The notes: generated by a model from the sequence alone, not told the origin. A stretch of 64,000 nt of DNA from Anaerolineae bacterium (GCA_022825675.1 JAJDWK010000068.1:1-64000); one strand, 5' to 3'. Shown: positions 26,423 to 36,192, numbered from the stretch's first letter. Translations and numbers: made by a program.

Positions 26423-28024
26423 ATGCGCGTGATGATGCGACTGTGCCGGAGTATTCGCGAGCGCCTGCCGCCGGCGGCGCTGCCCTTGATGGCGTTTTGC
26501 TTGCTGCTGAGCGGCTGCAGCGCCTTCAGCCAGCCGCCAAGCGCAACCCCAACCGCAACGGCAACACATAGTCCGACCGCCCTGCCCAGCCCCAGCGATA
26601 CCCCCGCGCCAACATTCACCGCGACCGCCAGCCCGACGCCATCAGCGAGCCCGCTGCCCAGCAATACGCCCACAACCACGCCCAGCGCGACGCCATCAGC
26701 GACGCCCAGCGTCACGCCTATGCTTGTGCCCGGTTTCGTCTTTGACAACTGGGATATGCTGGAGTTGCCGGACTCTATCAAGGACGGCATCGGCAGCCCG
26801 CTTATCGCCTACATCAGCAGCAACAATCGGGTTTCGGTCGCCAACTTGGCAACGGCGCAGCCCTTCACCGGTATCCAGACGCTCTATTTCGCCTCGCCAA
26901 CCCGCGCGCATGGGCGCTTGCCAATTCTGGAAATCACCTCGGATGAACGCATGCAGGTCTTTCTGGCGCCGGGCGGCGGCGCGCTGGCATATATCAAGCG
27001 CGTTGGCGACCCGCGCAGCGATGGCTTATATGTGCTGGATTTGGCATCGGGCTTTAGCGCTCGCACCCTGCCCGGCAGCAATCCGCTGGTGCAGCGCGGG
27101 CTTTATACCGAGCCATCTTGGGCGCCAGACGGCGAGAGCCTGGCGCTGGCGATCGCCACCGCTTATGACATCGACATCTACCTGTATCCCAAAGAGGGCT
27201 CCGGACGCCGCAATATCACCGAGCATGGCGCGTATGATTTGTGGCCCCGCTGGTCGCCAGACGGGCGCGCCATCGCCTTCGTTTCCGACCGGGCGCTATG
27301 CCCAAGCTGGATACCCGGCGAGGCGGGATTCTGTGACATCCTCACAGAAGCGCCGCCGATTGGCGGGCATGTCTATCTCTACGATACCGGCAGCGGGGAC
27401 ACGCGCCGCCTGTCCGACGCGTTTGTCAGCGAAGCGCCTTATTGGATTGACGGCTCCCAGCTGGCATTTGCCAGCGGCGATCCCTTCGACCTGCTGAACC
27501 CGCAGCGGCGCATCTGGATTACCAATGTTGATACTGGCGCTGCCCGCGAAGTCAGCCTGCCCGGCAGCCCATCGACAGCGAGTTATTTGTCCGAAGCCTG
27601 GTCGCCCAATGGCGATGCCGTGCTCGTGCAAGTTGCGGACAGCGACATTCGCGCTGTCCTGCTTGATGCTGAGGGCGGGCTGATTGGCGAAGACGATGCG
27701 CTGGATTTCCCGCGGTTCAGCATGTCGGCGAGCTGGGCGGCGGATGGCGCGCTCATCGCGATTGGCGGCGCATCGGGGCAGTGCCCTTTCGGCGTGCGCG
27801 TCAAAGACAGCGGCTTCGGCAATGTCGCCCGCGGCAGCCCGCCGCCAACAATGTGCGACCCGCAGTATTCCCCCAAGGGCGATTTTCTCGCTTTCAGCGG
27901 CGTCAACCCGCGGGTGGACGGGCGCAACGACATCTATGTCGCCAACAAAAATGGCTTCGGCGCTGTCAGCTTAACCGCCGACCTGCGGGGGCAGGTGGAA
28001 CTCATCGGCTGGGTCGGCGGCTAG
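26423..28024 (+). CDS. TolB/WD40-like beta-propeller lipoprotein with Pro/Thr/Ser-rich linker
   Basis: A 533-residue exported protein. The signal peptide ends in a lipobox (MAFCLLLSGC), so it is probably lipid-anchored. Residues 35-95 are a low-complexity linker of Pro, Thr, Ser and Ala, common in Chloroflexota surface proteins. From about residue 110 a TolB-type propeller follows, with blade motifs such as EPSWAPDGESLALA, PRWSPDGRAIAFVSD and EAWSPNGDAVLV. Propellers of this kind bind partner proteins or ligands; the ligand is unknown. It lies 11 bp after lon on the same strand and may be co-transcribed. Confidence 0.85.
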   Translation: MRVMMRLCRSIRERLPPAALPLMAFCLLLSGCSAFSQPPSATPTATATHSPTALPSPSDTPAPTFTATASPTPSASPLPSNTPTTTPSATPSATPSVTPMLVPGFVFDNWDMLELPDSIKDGIGSPLIAYISSNNRVSVANLATAQPFTGIQTLYFASPTRAHGRLPILEITSDERMQVFLAPGGGALAYIKRVGDPRSDGLYVLDLASGFSARTLPGSNPLVQRGLYTEPSWAPDGESLALAIATAYDIDIYLYPKEGSGRRNITEHGAYDLWPRWSPDGRAIAFVSDRALCPSWIPGEAGFCDILTEAPPIGGHVYLYDTGSGDTRRLSDAFVSEAPYWIDGSQLAFASGDPFDLLNPQRRIWITNVDTGAAREVSLPGSPSTASYLSEAWSPNGDAVLVQVADSDIRAVLLDAEGGLIGEDDALDFPRFSMSASWAADGALIAIGGASGQCPFGVRVKDSGFGNVARGSPPPTMCDPQYSPKGDFLAFSGVNPRVDGRNDIYVANKNGFGAVSLTADLRGQVELIGWVGG

Positions 28025-28093
28025 CCATAGCGCCAAAGCCTGCGAGCGTGTATATTGGGGCGCGTTCGATAGTAATCCCGGCGGAGTACTTTG

Positions 28094-28840
28094 ATGAGCC
28101 GAGTTGAAGGCAAAGTGGCTATGGTGACCGGCGGCAGCCGCGGCATTGGGCGGGCAATCTGCCTGGAACTGGCGCGGCGCGGCGCGCTTGTGCTTGTGAA
28201 TTACCTCCAAAACGAAGCGGCGGCGGCGGAAGTTGTCGCGGCGATAGGCGCGGCTGGCGGCGAGGCGGCGGCGCTGCAAGCCGATGTCAGCGAGGCGGAG
28301 CAGGTTGCCGCGCTTTTCAAGCGGGTAACGCGCGAGCATGGGGCGCTTGATATCCTCGTCAACAACGCTGGCATCACGCGGGACAATGTCATCATGCTGA
28401 TGAAGCCGGCGGACTTCGACATCGTGCAAGCCACAAATTTGCGCAGCTGCTGGCTCTGCTGCAAAGCGGCGGCGCGCATGATGATGCGCAAGCGCAGCGG
28501 CAGCATCATCAATATCACGAGCGTGGTGGGCATCGCCGGCAACGGCGGGCAGACAAATTACGCCGCCAGCAAAGCCGGCATCATCGGCTTGACAAAATCA
28601 CTGGCGAAGGAGCTCGCGCCGCGCGGCGTGCGCGTCAACGCGGTGGCGCCCGGCTTCGTCGAGACCGACATGACCGCCGATTTAGCCACCGAGATCAAAG
28701 CGGCGGCGACAGCGGCGATACCCCTGGGCAGGATGGGCGCGCCAGAAGACATCGCCAAGTCAGTCGCTTTTTTGGCTTCGGCGGACGCCGCCTACATGAC
28801 GGGGCAGACCTTGGTCGTGGACGGCGGCATGCTGATGTAG
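28094..28840 (+). CDS. fabG: 3-oxoacyl-[acyl-carrier-protein] reductase
   Basis: A classical short-chain dehydrogenase that reduces 3-oxoacyl-ACP with NADPH in fatty acid elongation. The cofactor loop is TGGSRGIGRAI near residue 12; NNAG, the catalytic Ser in INITSVVG and the YxxxK in NYAASKAG follow, and the C-terminus ends TGQTLVVDGGM. The sequence is typical of FabG rather than of a sugar or alcohol dehydrogenase, although many paralogues exist. The ATG at 28094 is preceded by GGAG; a TTG at 28091 is adjacent. No other fatty acid synthesis genes are nearby. Confidence 0.9.
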   Translation: MSRVEGKVAMVTGGSRGIGRAICLELARRGALVLVNYLQNEAAAAEVVAAIGAAGGEAAALQADVSEAEQVAALFKRVTREHGALDILVNNAGITRDNVIMLMKPADFDIVQATNLRSCWLCCKAAARMMMRKRSGSIINITSVVGIAGNGGQTNYAASKAGIIGLTKSLAKELAPRGVRVNAVAPGFVETDMTADLATEIKAAATAAIPLGRMGAPEDIAKSVAFLASADAAYMTGQTLVVDGGMLM

Positions 28841-28891
28841 CGGGCTTCGGCAAGCCGCGCCCAGCCCCCATCACAGAATAGGAGCCTGAAA

Positions 28892-29242
28892 ATGAGCAGC
28901 GTATTCTCCAAAATCATCGCCCGCGAGCTGCCAGCTGATATCGTCTACGAAGATGACTTGGTGATAGCCTTCCGCGATATCGCGCCGCTGGCACCGGTGC
29001 ATGTGCTCATCGTGCCGAAAAAAGAAATCCCCACGGTAAATGATGCAAGCGCCGCTGACGAGGCGGCATTGGGGCGCATGTTCCTGGCGGCGGCAAAAAT
29101 CGCCGAAGCCGAAGGCATCGCCGCCGATGGCTATCGGCTCATCGTCAATACCAACACACATGGCGGGCAGGAAGTCTTCCACCTGCACCTGCATTTGCTG
29201 GGCGGGCGCGCTTTGGGACCAATGCTTGCCCGCAAGCCTTAG
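28892..29242 (+). CDS. HIT family nucleotide-binding protein (HinT-like)
   Basis: A 116-residue HIT protein, probably a purine nucleoside phosphoramidase/AMP-lysine hydrolase. The N-terminus [20 protein letters not shown] and the histidine triad [10 protein letters not shown] near residue 98 are diagnostic. AGGAG lies upstream. Its stop overlaps the convergent DsbA-like gene's stop by 4 bp. Confidence 0.95.
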   Translation: MSSVFSKIIARELPADIVYEDDLVIAFRDIAPLAPVHVLIVPKKEIPTVNDASAADEAALGRMFLAAAKIAEAEGIAADGYRLIVNTNTHGGQEVFHLHLHLLGGRALGPMLARKP

Positions 29243-30159
29243 CTCTCGGGCTCTTCGGCGCTTTCCACTGCCACAGCCGGCTCGTCTTCGGGCGCGTCAT
29301 CAGCCGGCGGCTGAGGCGGCTCCTGCGCTTCCTCAACGGGGATTTCTGTTGCCTCGTCGGCTGCAACTGCCGCTTCTGTTGGCGGCGGCTCCTCTGCCGC
29401 TGGCGCTGCTTCAGCCGCTGGCGGCTGCCCCCAGCCATCGGGGGTGGCATCATCAATCGCCGTGAGGATGATATCCGCAGTCGGGATCGCGCCGCCGCCA
29501 TCGACGGTCACGCCGTTGACGCGGATGGTCGGCGTGCTCGAAACTTCTTCGTTAAGCGCCGCGTTTAAGGTGGCGCTGATATCGGCGGAATTGAAGCAAC
29601 TGGTGAAGGCGGCGCTGTTCAATCCCAGCTGCTCAACGCCAGCCAAAAGCCGATTCTGCGAGAAGGCGGTGTTGCCATAGCGCGTCTGCCAATCGAAGAG
29701 CAGGTCATGGAATTCCCAGAACATGGCTTGCTGCCCGGCACAGAGCGCCGCCCGTGACGCGCCGGGGGCATTAGGCACCGAACCTGTCTGCACAGGCACA
29801 TAGGTGAAGAGGATTTGCTCCGCCTTCACGCGATCGAGCACGGCATCAAAGCTCGCGCTGTGGAAAGCCTCACAGCCCGGGCAGGCAAAGCTGGAATACT
29901 CTTCGACAGTCACGGGAGCATCAGGGTCGCCCAGGCGCGGATAACCTTCCCGCGAGTAGGAACGCGGCAGCCCTTCGTAACGCGCCGACAAGTCTTCGGG
30001 GATATGGGCTTCCACCGGCTGATTGGACACGAAGAGCACAGCGCCGCCAACAACAGCGATGACAACAAGCGCTATCAGGACTGTAAGTCTTTGGTTGCGG
30101 CGGCGCTGCTTTTGGCGGCGCTGACGGGCTTCCCGCGTGCGGCTGGTCTTCTTTGCCAT
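29239..30159 (-). CDS. DsbA/BdbD-like disulfide oxidoreductase with acidic C-terminal tail
   Basis: A 306-residue membrane-anchored thioredoxin-fold protein. A very basic cytoplasmic start ([19 protein letters not shown]) precedes one membrane helix ([20 protein letters not shown]). The catalytic domain has [12 protein letters not shown] (CPGC) and the cis-Pro segment [10 protein letters not shown]. The last 65 residues are almost only Pro, Ala and Glu/Asp and look disordered. It probably forms or shuffles disulfides outside the cell. The ATG at 30159 has GAGGGAAG in the right place. Confidence 0.88.
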   Translation of the reverse strand: MAKKTSRTREARQRRQKQRRRNQRLTVLIALVVIAVVGGAVLFVSNQPVEAHIPEDLSARYEGLPRSYSREGYPRLGDPDAPVTVEEYSSFACPGCEAFHSASFDAVLDRVKAEQILFTYVPVQTGSVPNAPGASRAALCAGQQAMFWEFHDLLFDWQTRYGNTAFSQNRLLAGVEQLGLNSAAFTSCFNSADISATLNAALNEEVSSTPTIRVNGVTVDGGGAIPTADIILTAIDDATPDGWGQPPAAEAAPAAEEPPPTEAAVAADEATEIPVEEAQEPPQPPADDAPEDEPAVAVESAEEPES

Positions 30160-30261
30160 CTTGCTTCCCTCGTTAGCTTGGGGCATGTATGCCCTGCAAA
30201 GTGCGGCAAGTCTACTTGATGGCAGCCGCTTTGTACAATGACAACTTGCCCTGCCTCCAGG

Positions 30262-30312
30262 TCAAATGCATCAATGTATTCTTCACCACAAAGACACAAA
30301 GGACACAAAGAT
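30262..30312. repeat. Partial copy of the inverted-repeat element (left part only)
   Basis: The sequence from about 30262 (GTCAAATGCATCAATGTATT) through TTCACCACAAAGACACAAAG to 30312 matches the left 45-50 bp of the full elements. The right hairpin half is absent, the reverse of the copy at 5071. It lies 103 bp upstream of the dsbA-like start, in the 429-bp gap before acnA. Confidence 0.7.
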
Positions 30313-30347
30313 TTTCCAATAAATCCACAGAAAAGGACTCGATGTAG

Positions 30348-30367
30348 GGGCGTTTCGGCGAAACACC
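30348..30367. repeat. Small GC hairpin next to the partial repeat
   Basis: GGGCGTTTC and GAAACACCC flank a two-base loop, giving a 9-bp stem with one mismatch. Short GTAGGGGCG-type hairpins of this kind are dispersed repeats in several bacterial groups. From 30370 to 30490 I see nothing further in this gap. Confidence 0.35.
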
Positions 30368-30489
30368 CGCAAGATTCTGCTGATTTGCGTGGACGATTCC
30401 AGGTACATTGCTACATTTTGCTTGATTTACGCGGCGTTTTTGATGTTTATGCTTCTGGCGTGATTGCTCTGGAAAGCCGCCGACACAGG

Positions 30490-30519
30490 CTAACAGGGAG
30501 TTAAGTTGTCTGCTAGAAT
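30490..30519 (+). promoter_or_regulatory. Candidate promoter of acnA
   Basis: CTAACA (30490-30495), an 18-bp spacer and TAGAAT (30514-30519) preceded by TGC give a sigma-70-like promoter with extended -10, about 63 nt upstream of the likely transcription start-to-ATG distance. AGAGGA provides the ribosome site near 30576. Confidence 0.45.
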
Positions 30520-30588
30520 AGCGCCTCGGAGTCTAGCGCGCCCGCCCGCCAGGGCAGCGCGCTGTTTACAGAGCAAGAGGACCGGACT

Positions 30589-33288
30589 ATGAGCGATATC
30601 TTTGGGGCACGCGGCACCATCGAAACTGAAGGCGCGCGCGCCGTCATTTACCGCTTGGCAGCGCTAAGCCAGGCGGGCATCGGGCATATCGACAGGCTGC
30701 CTTTCAGCATCAAGATATTGTTGGAAAATGCCTTGCGCAACCAGGATGGCAATCATTTCCAGCCGGAAGATGTAGAGAACCTGGCAGCTTGGGAGGCGGC
30801 GCAGTACCAGCCGGTCGAGATTCCCTTTAGCCCGGCGCGCGTCATATTGCAGGATTTCACAGGCGTGCCCTCGCTGGTGGACCTGGCGGCATTGCGCAGC
30901 GCGATGGCGCGCATGGGCGGCGACCCGCAAAAGATAAATCCGCAGGTGCCGGTCGATCTTGTCATCGACCATTCGGTGCAGGTGGATGTCTTCGCCCAGT
31001 CTGATGCCCTGGCGCGCAACGCCGAAATGGAATTTCTGCGCAACCGCGAGCGCTATGAATTTTTGCATTGGGGGCAGAAAGCCTTTGAGAACCTCAAAGT
31101 TGTGCCGCCAGCGACCGGCATCGTGCATCAAGTTAATCTTGAGTATTTGGCGAAGGTCGTGCAGCTCTATGCTGACGCGGGCGGCGATGGCTTTGTCGCC
31201 CTGCCCGATACCCTTGTCGGCACCGACAGCCATACCACCATGATAAATGGGCTGGGTGTGCTTGGCTGGGGCGTTGGCGGCATTGAAGCTGAGGCGGCGA
31301 TGCTGGGGCAGCCCATCTATATGCTGATGCCCGAAGTGGTCGGCTTCAAGCTGCTGGGCGAGCTGCCAGATGGCGCCACTGCCACCGATCTCGTGCTGAT
31401 GGTTACGCAGATGCTGCGCGCCAAAGGCGTAGTCGGCAAATTTGTGGAGTTCTTCGGTCCCGGCTTGAGCAGCATGACCCTGCCCAACCGCGCCACCATC
31501 GCCAATATGGCACCAGAATATGGCGCGACTGTCGGTTTCTTCCCGGTCGATGACGAAGTGCTGAGTTACCTGCGGCGCACCGGGCGCCCCGACTCTTTGC
31601 TGAGCCTGGTCGAAGCCTATTGCAAGGAACAGGGACTCTTCCGCAGCGACGACATGACCGACCCGGAATTCAACGACACGCTGGAGCTGGACCTGGGCAC
31701 AGTTGAGCCGAGCGTGGCGGGACCGCTGCGCCCGCAAGACCGCATACCCGTGCGCGCTTTAAAGCCCACATTCCACGAAGTTTTACAAGCGCCGCTGGGT
31801 CCGCAAGGCTTCGCCCTGTCCGCCGAGCAAATGGCGGCATCGGGCACGATTGCGGGCAATGGCAAGGCTTTGAAACATGGCTCAGTGGTCATCGCCGCCA
31901 TCACCTCCTGCACCAACACCAGCAACCCCTCGGTGATGGTGGCGGCGGGCTTGCTGGCGAAGAAAGCCAACGAACGCGGCTTGACGCGCCAGCCCTATGT
32001 CAAAACCAGCTTGGCGCCCGGCTCCAAAGTGGTGACGGAATACCTCGATCAAGCGGGCTTGACGCCACACCTCGAAGCGCTGGGATTCCACACTGTCGGC
32101 TATGGCTGCACCACCTGCATCGGCAACAGCGGTCCGCTGCCAGAGCCAGTGCGGGCGGCGATCCACCAGGCGGATATTGTCGCCGCCTCAGTGCTCAGCG
32201 GCAATCGCAATTTTGGCGGGCGCATCGGTCCTGATGTGCGCGCCAATTTCCTGGCGTCCCCGCCGCTGGTTGTCGCCTATGCGCTGGCGGGCACTGTCGA
32301 TATCGACTTGAACCGCGAGCCAATCGGCAGCGACAAAAATGGCGAGCCCGTCTATCTGAGCGAGATTTGGCCCAGCCAGCAGGAAATCCTGGAGACGGTG
32401 CAGAACAGCCTGGACGCGAAGATGTACCTCGAGCAGTACGGCAATGTCTATGATGGCAACAAAAAATGGAATGCCATCCCCAGCGCTGACGCCCCCGTAT
32501 ACGCCTGGGACGCCGGCAGCACTTACATCCAGGAGCCGCCTTTCTTCGTCGATTTGCCAGCCGAAGCGAAGCCGATTACGCCGATAATAAAGGCGCGCGT
32601 GATGGTGAAAGGCGGCGATTCCGTCACCACTGATCACATTTCGCCGGCGGGCGCCATCGCCATCAACGGACCCGCGGGCAAATATCTGCTGGAGCGCGAT
32701 GTCGGTCCCCAGTATTTCAACAGCTTTGGCTCACGCCGCGGCAACGACCGCGTGATGACGCGCGGCACCTTCGCCAATGTGCGCCTGCGCAATCTGCTTG
32801 TGCCCGGCAGCGAGGGCGGCGTAACCATCTACCTGCCGACAATGCAAGAAATGCCCATTTATGACGCGGCGCTGCGCTATCAAGCCGATGGCACGCCCCT
32901 GATTGTGCTGGCGGGCAAGGATTATGGCATGGGCTCTTCCCGCGATTGGGCGGCAAAAGGCACATTGCTGCTGGGCATCAAGGCGGTCATTGCCGAGAGC
33001 ATCGAGCGCATCCACCGCAGTAATCTGGTGATGATGGGCGTTCTGCCGCTGACATTCGCCGCCGGGCAATCCTGCCAATCGCTGGGCTTGAGCGGGCATG
33101 AGACCTTTGACATCCCAATCAGCGATGACTTAAGCCCGATGCAGCAGCTGACGGTGACGGCGACTGACGATGCCGGCAAGATAACTGAATTCCCGGTTAC
33201 GGCGCGGCTGGATACTCCCGTCGAAGTTGAGTACTATCGCAACGGCGGGATATTGCAGACTGTGCTGCGCAATTTCCTCGCCGAATAA
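30589..33288 (+). CDS. acnA: Aconitate hydratase
   Basis: An 899-residue AcnA/IRP-type aconitase converting citrate to isocitrate through a [4Fe-4S] cluster. Cluster ligands are one Cys in [11 protein letters not shown] near residue 440 and two in [11 protein letters not shown] near 506 and 509. [20 protein letters not shown] binds substrate in domain 1, and the swivel domain carries [17 protein letters not shown] and [14 protein letters not shown]. Length matches E. coli AcnA. It is monocistronic, with a hairpin terminator 24 bp after the stop. It serves the same pathway as gltA and korAB in this window. Confidence 0.98.
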   Translation: MSDIFGARGTIETEGARAVIYRLAALSQAGIGHIDRLPFSIKILLENALRNQDGNHFQPEDVENLAAWEAAQYQPVEIPFSPARVILQDFTGVPSLVDLAALRSAMARMGGDPQKINPQVPVDLVIDHSVQVDVFAQSDALARNAEMEFLRNRERYEFLHWGQKAFENLKVVPPATGIVHQVNLEYLAKVVQLYADAGGDGFVALPDTLVGTDSHTTMINGLGVLGWGVGGIEAEAAMLGQPIYMLMPEVVGFKLLGELPDGATATDLVLMVTQMLRAKGVVGKFVEFFGPGLSSMTLPNRATIANMAPEYGATVGFFPVDDEVLSYLRRTGRPDSLLSLVEAYCKEQGLFRSDDMTDPEFNDTLELDLGTVEPSVAGPLRPQDRIPVRALKPTFHEVLQAPLGPQGFALSAEQMAASGTIAGNGKALKHGSVVIAAITSCTNTSNPSVMVAAGLLAKKANERGLTRQPYVKTSLAPGSKVVTEYLDQAGLTPHLEALGFHTVGYGCTTCIGNSGPLPEPVRAAIHQADIVAASVLSGNRNFGGRIGPDVRANFLASPPLVVAYALAGTVDIDLNREPIGSDKNGEPVYLSEIWPSQQEILETVQNSLDAKMYLEQYGNVYDGNKKWNAIPSADAPVYAWDAGSTYIQEPPFFVDLPAEAKPITPIIKARVMVKGGDSVTTDHISPAGAIAINGPAGKYLLERDVGPQYFNSFGSRRGNDRVMTRGTFANVRLRNLLVPGSEGGVTIYLPTMQEMPIYDAALRYQADGTPLIVLAGKDYGMGSSRDWAAKGTLLLGIKAVIAESIERIHRSNLVMMGVLPLTFAAGQSCQSLGLSGHETFDIPISDDLSPMQQLTVTATDDAGKITEFPVTARLDTPVEVEYYRNGGILQTVLRNFLAE

Positions 33289-33311
33289 AGCAATGAAGCG
33301 AAGCAAGCGTC

Positions 33312-33333
33312 GGCGCGCCGAAGCAGGCGCGCC
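33312..33333 (+). terminator. Hairpin terminator after acnA
   Basis: GGCGCGCC (33312-33319), loop GAAGCA, GGCGCGCC (33326-33333), followed by TTCTGTGTATAT. The stem is a perfect 8 bp of G and C, while the T-run is weak, so termination may be partial. Confidence 0.55.
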
Positions 33334-33383
33334 TTCTGTGTATATCTGTGTATACATGATGTGAATGGCAGCTTGACTACGAT

Positions 33384-34730
33384 ATGAGCTCGCAAAGCCA
33401 CGAGCCCCTGCCAGCGGCAGCCAACTATCCCATGCGCGTCAGCCAGCGCTTGATGATAACGATATTTGTCGCGCAGAGCCTGTTTTCGGCGGCGCAGATT
33501 TCTATCATCACCTTGCATTCGATCGCGGCGGGCATCCTCGGCGGCTCGGACGCGGCTGCTGGCATGCCGACCACGATGGTCACTTTTTCCCATTCGATGA
33601 TGGCCTACTTTATGGGCATCATCATGGGGCGCTTTGGGCGGCGCTTTGGCTTGTGCGCCGCCTATGGCATCGCCTTGGCGGGCGCGATTTTGGGCACAAT
33701 TGCTGTGCTGCATGGCAGCTTCCCCTTGCTGCTGGCAAGCTCCGCCACCTTGGGCATGGCGCGCTCGGGCGCGCAGATGAGCCGCTTCGTTGTCGGTGAA
33801 ATGTTCCCGGTCGATAAACGCGCCCAGATGATCGGGCGCATCGTCTTCGCCGGCACCATCGGCGCCATCTTCGGTCCCGTATTGATTGAGCCGGGCAGCC
33901 AACTGGCGCGCTTTCTCTCGCTTGACCTGCCAGCCGCGCCCCCGCTGATGCAAAGCGAATTCTGGCAAGCGCTGGTGCCGGCGGCATCAGCGGCGGGGGA
34001 ACTCACCACGGGACCCTGGGTAATCGCCGGCTTCTTGTATGTGCTGTCCTTCTTCATCACTTTCTTTTTGCTGCGTCCCGAGCCAGCATTGGTCGCGCGG
34101 CAATTTTCCGAAACGCCCTTGACGGGGCAAAAGCAAGACAGCGAGAGCAAGTTGAGAGATTTGCTGCGCCTGCCCAATGTGCAATTGGCGATTTTATCCA
34201 TGCTCATCAGCCAAACGGTGATGAGTACCTTGATGACGATCACGCCCTGGCACATGCACCTGGCTGACCATAGCAACGCGCGGGTCTCGTTAGTAATCGC
34301 GGTGCATGTATTCGGCATGTTCGGGCTTTCGCCTTTGACTGGCTATTTGATTGACCGCTACGGCCGCGTGACGATGATGGTAATCGCGGCGCTGATTTTG
34401 ATCGCGGCGACCATCATCGCGCCGCTGTCAACGCAGATGCCGTACCTGCTGGCGGGCTTATTTCTGCTGGGACTGGGCTGGAACTTTGGTTATGTCGCCG
34501 GTTCGTCGATGCTGGCGGACGCGCTCAGCGGCAGCGAGCGCACCCGCGTCGCCGGTTTCAACGACATGCTGGTGGCATTCTGCGCCGGGCTCGGCACGCT
34601 CAGCTCGGGCTTTCTTTTTGGCTTGGGCGGCTTCCTCTTCGTCAGCGCTGGCGGCGGCATGCTGGCGCTGCTGCTGTTGGCGCTTATCCGCCGCCTCTTT
34701 CAGCAGCAGCTCGCCTTAAAAGCGGGCTAG
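33384..34730 (+). CDS. Major facilitator superfamily transporter
   Basis: A 448-residue MFS permease with about twelve transmembrane helices and a charged central loop (FSETPLTGQKQDSESKLRDL). The loop 2-3 signature is present in the first half (GIIMGRFGRRFGLCAAYG) and its counterpart in the second (GYLIDRYGRVTMMVIA). Substrate cannot be inferred. No Shine-Dalgarno sequence is evident before the ATG. Its neighbours (aconitase upstream, a convergent DUF697-like gene) give no functional clue. Confidence 0.85.
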   Translation: MSSQSHEPLPAAANYPMRVSQRLMITIFVAQSLFSAAQISIITLHSIAAGILGGSDAAAGMPTTMVTFSHSMMAYFMGIIMGRFGRRFGLCAAYGIALAGAILGTIAVLHGSFPLLLASSATLGMARSGAQMSRFVVGEMFPVDKRAQMIGRIVFAGTIGAIFGPVLIEPGSQLARFLSLDLPAAPPLMQSEFWQALVPAASAAGELTTGPWVIAGFLYVLSFFITFFLLRPEPALVARQFSETPLTGQKQDSESKLRDLLRLPNVQLAILSMLISQTVMSTLMTITPWHMHLADHSNARVSLVIAVHVFGMFGLSPLTGYLIDRYGRVTMMVIAALILIAATIIAPLSTQMPYLLAGLFLLGLGWNFGYVAGSSMLADALSGSERTRVAGFNDMLVAFCAGLGTLSSGFLFGLGGFLFVSAGGGMLALLLLALIRRLFQQQLALKAG

Positions 34731-35173
34731 CCGTCTCCCGATTGCTGCTGCGATTGCTGCAGGAAATAGCTCTGCTCCACCAGCGCCAGCCATGCCAAGC
34801 CGATGATGAAGGTGGAGCTGCCGAAGGCGATGCCGCTGATAATGGCATTGGCGATTGGGATTTTCTCCAGCATTTCTTGCAGCAGCGCCTGCGCCAGCCG
34901 GATGCCAACATAGCCGGCGATGCCGCCACCCAGCAGCAGCACCGCCGTTGTCTGCAGCATCTTCGCCAGGTCTTCTTTGTTGAGCTCTTTGCCGAAATAG
35001 GCGCGGTAGATATCCAGGCAGAGCCAGGCGTCGGCAATTGAAATGCCGAGCTGCTTCGCCAGCTCCAGGTTTGGCACCGTCACCGCGCCCGAGAGGGCAA
35101 CGCCGCCCATACTCCGCGTGATTTTCAGCAGGCATTCGTAGCGCAGCTTATCCAGGTTGATTTCTTCCGCCAT
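34727..35173 (-). CDS. Small membrane protein, DUF697-like C-terminal module
   Basis: A 148-residue protein with a soluble helical N-terminal half (residues 1-70) and two glycine-rich membrane segments, TAVLLLGGGIAGYVGIRLAQ and IANAIISGIAFGSSTFIIGL. The paired GxxxG-type helices resemble the DUF697/YcjF C-terminal module, but no GTPase domain is present. Function unknown. The tail is Gln/Ser-rich. It overlaps the end of the MFS gene by 4 bp and is divergent from the RNase H gene. Confidence 0.6.
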   Translation of the reverse strand: MAEEINLDKLRYECLLKITRSMGGVALSGAVTVPNLELAKQLGISIADAWLCLDIYRAYFGKELNKEDLAKMLQTTAVLLLGGGIAGYVGIRLAQALLQEMLEKIPIANAIISGIAFGSSTFIIGLAWLALVEQSYFLQQSQQQSGDG

Positions 35174-35205
35174 CAGCCGCCCCGTCTTCCCGCCGCGAGC
35201 GGGCT

Positions 35206-36135
35206 ATGCTAGACTCCATCTTAATCATATTGGATTTGGCTATCGTTGTGCAAATCACGCTCTATACCGATGGTTCTTGCGATATTCACGCGGAAAATCA
35301 GCCGGGGGGCTGGGCGGCAATCCTGCGCGCACAGGATGAGGCGGGGCAGTTGCTGCGGGAAAAGGTGCTGAGCGGCGGCGCGGAGCAGACCACGAATAAT
35401 CAGATGGAATTGCGGGCGGTCATCGAGGGGCTGAAGGCGCTGAAGCAGCCGGCGCGCCTGACAGTATGCACCGATTCCCGTTATGTCATCACTATCGCCG
35501 CGGGCAAAAGCAAGGCAAGCAAGAACAAGGCGCTCTGGCAACGCTTTCGTCAAGCATCGCGGAAGCATACAATCGAATGGCGCTATATCAAAGGGCATGC
35601 AGGCGACCCGCTCAACGAACGCTGCGACCGCCTGGCGGTGGCTGAGAAGAAAAAGAGAGCGCGGGCATCAAGCCAAGCGGCGGCAGATGTATTGCCAGCG
35701 ACTGAATACTCTATAGAAATCTATTTGTCGACGCAATTCAGCGGCAAACTGAAAGCGGCGGGATGGGGCGCGCTTATCGCCGAAAACGGCAGCATCAGGG
35801 AATTGAGCGGCTGCCTGCCAGGCAGCAGCGAGATGGAGACTACTCTCATAGGCGCTATCCGCTGTTTGCAAGCACTGCCCCAGGGCGGCTCTGCAATTGT
35901 GTATACCGCGCAGGAATATCTGGCAAAAGGCATGAATGCCTGGCTGCCCAACTGGCAAGCGCGGAACTGGAAGACGCGACAAGGCGAACCTGTCAAATAT
36001 CGTGAGCACTGGCAAACATTGCAGCGTCTTGCGCGGGTTCACAAAGTTGCCTTCCACTTCGACCGAGCGCACCGGGAAGCCCCACAATTCGCGCGCGGCA
36101 AGCGCTTGGCGGCATCAGCATTAGAGCAAGCTTGA
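35206..36135 (+). CDS. rnhA: Tandem RNase H protein: active domain plus degenerate domain
   Basis: A 309-residue protein with two RNase HI-like domains. Domain 1 (about 16-150) has all five active-site residues: D22 (YTDGS), E68 (NNQMELRA), D90 (CTDSRY), H131 (KGHAGD) and D141 (NERCDRLA). It lacks the basic handle found in E. coli RNase HI between D70 and H124. Domain 2 (about 165-300) has lost all three Asp (YLSTQ, YTAQE and RGKRL at the equivalent places) but keeps Glu and His, and retains a handle-like stretch near residues 243-269 (MNAWLPNWQARNWKTRQG, then PVKYREHW). The frame begins at ATG 35206; a GTG at 35248 is a plausible alternative because it starts right at strand 1. It would remove RNA from RNA-DNA hybrids. 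Confidence 0.85.
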   Translation: MLDSILIILDLAIVVQITLYTDGSCDIHAENQPGGWAAILRAQDEAGQLLREKVLSGGAEQTTNNQMELRAVIEGLKALKQPARLTVCTDSRYVITIAAGKSKASKNKALWQRFRQASRKHTIEWRYIKGHAGDPLNERCDRLAVAEKKKRARASSQAAADVLPATEYSIEIYLSTQFSGKLKAAGWGALIAENGSIRELSGCLPGSSEMETTLIGAIRCLQALPQGGSAIVYTAQEYLAKGMNAWLPNWQARNWKTRQGEPVKYREHWQTLQRLARVHKVAFHFDRAHREAPQFARGKRLAASALEQA

Positions 36136-36147
36136 TTGCCGTGGCTA

Positions 36148-36156
36148 TGGTATAGT
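36148..36156 (+). promoter_or_regulatory. Extended -10 promoter of the aminotransferase gene
   Basis: TGG-TATAGT lies 37 bp before the ATG at 36193, just after the RNase H stop. No convincing -35 box is present. It supports the start at 36193, which also has GAGAGG upstream. Confidence 0.45.
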
Positions 36157-36192
36157 TGCCCCAATGGATTCAGCAGAAGCGAGAGGCACAAA

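Noticed and set aside
26560..26720. Repetitive region in the TolB-like lipoprotein gene that could suggest a tandem repeat or CRISPR
   Set aside because: It is an in-frame Pro/Thr/Ser linker with irregular units, not spaced direct repeats.
30664..31737. 357-codon minus-strand frame inside aconitase
   Set aside because: Antisense shadow; rich in His, Gln and Arg from reversed codons, with no family resemblance.
33301..33335. GGCGCGCC direct repeat after acnA considered as a recombination or restriction-related site
   Set aside because: The word is self-complementary and lies as a stem around a 6-nt loop just after a stop codon, so a terminator explains it better.
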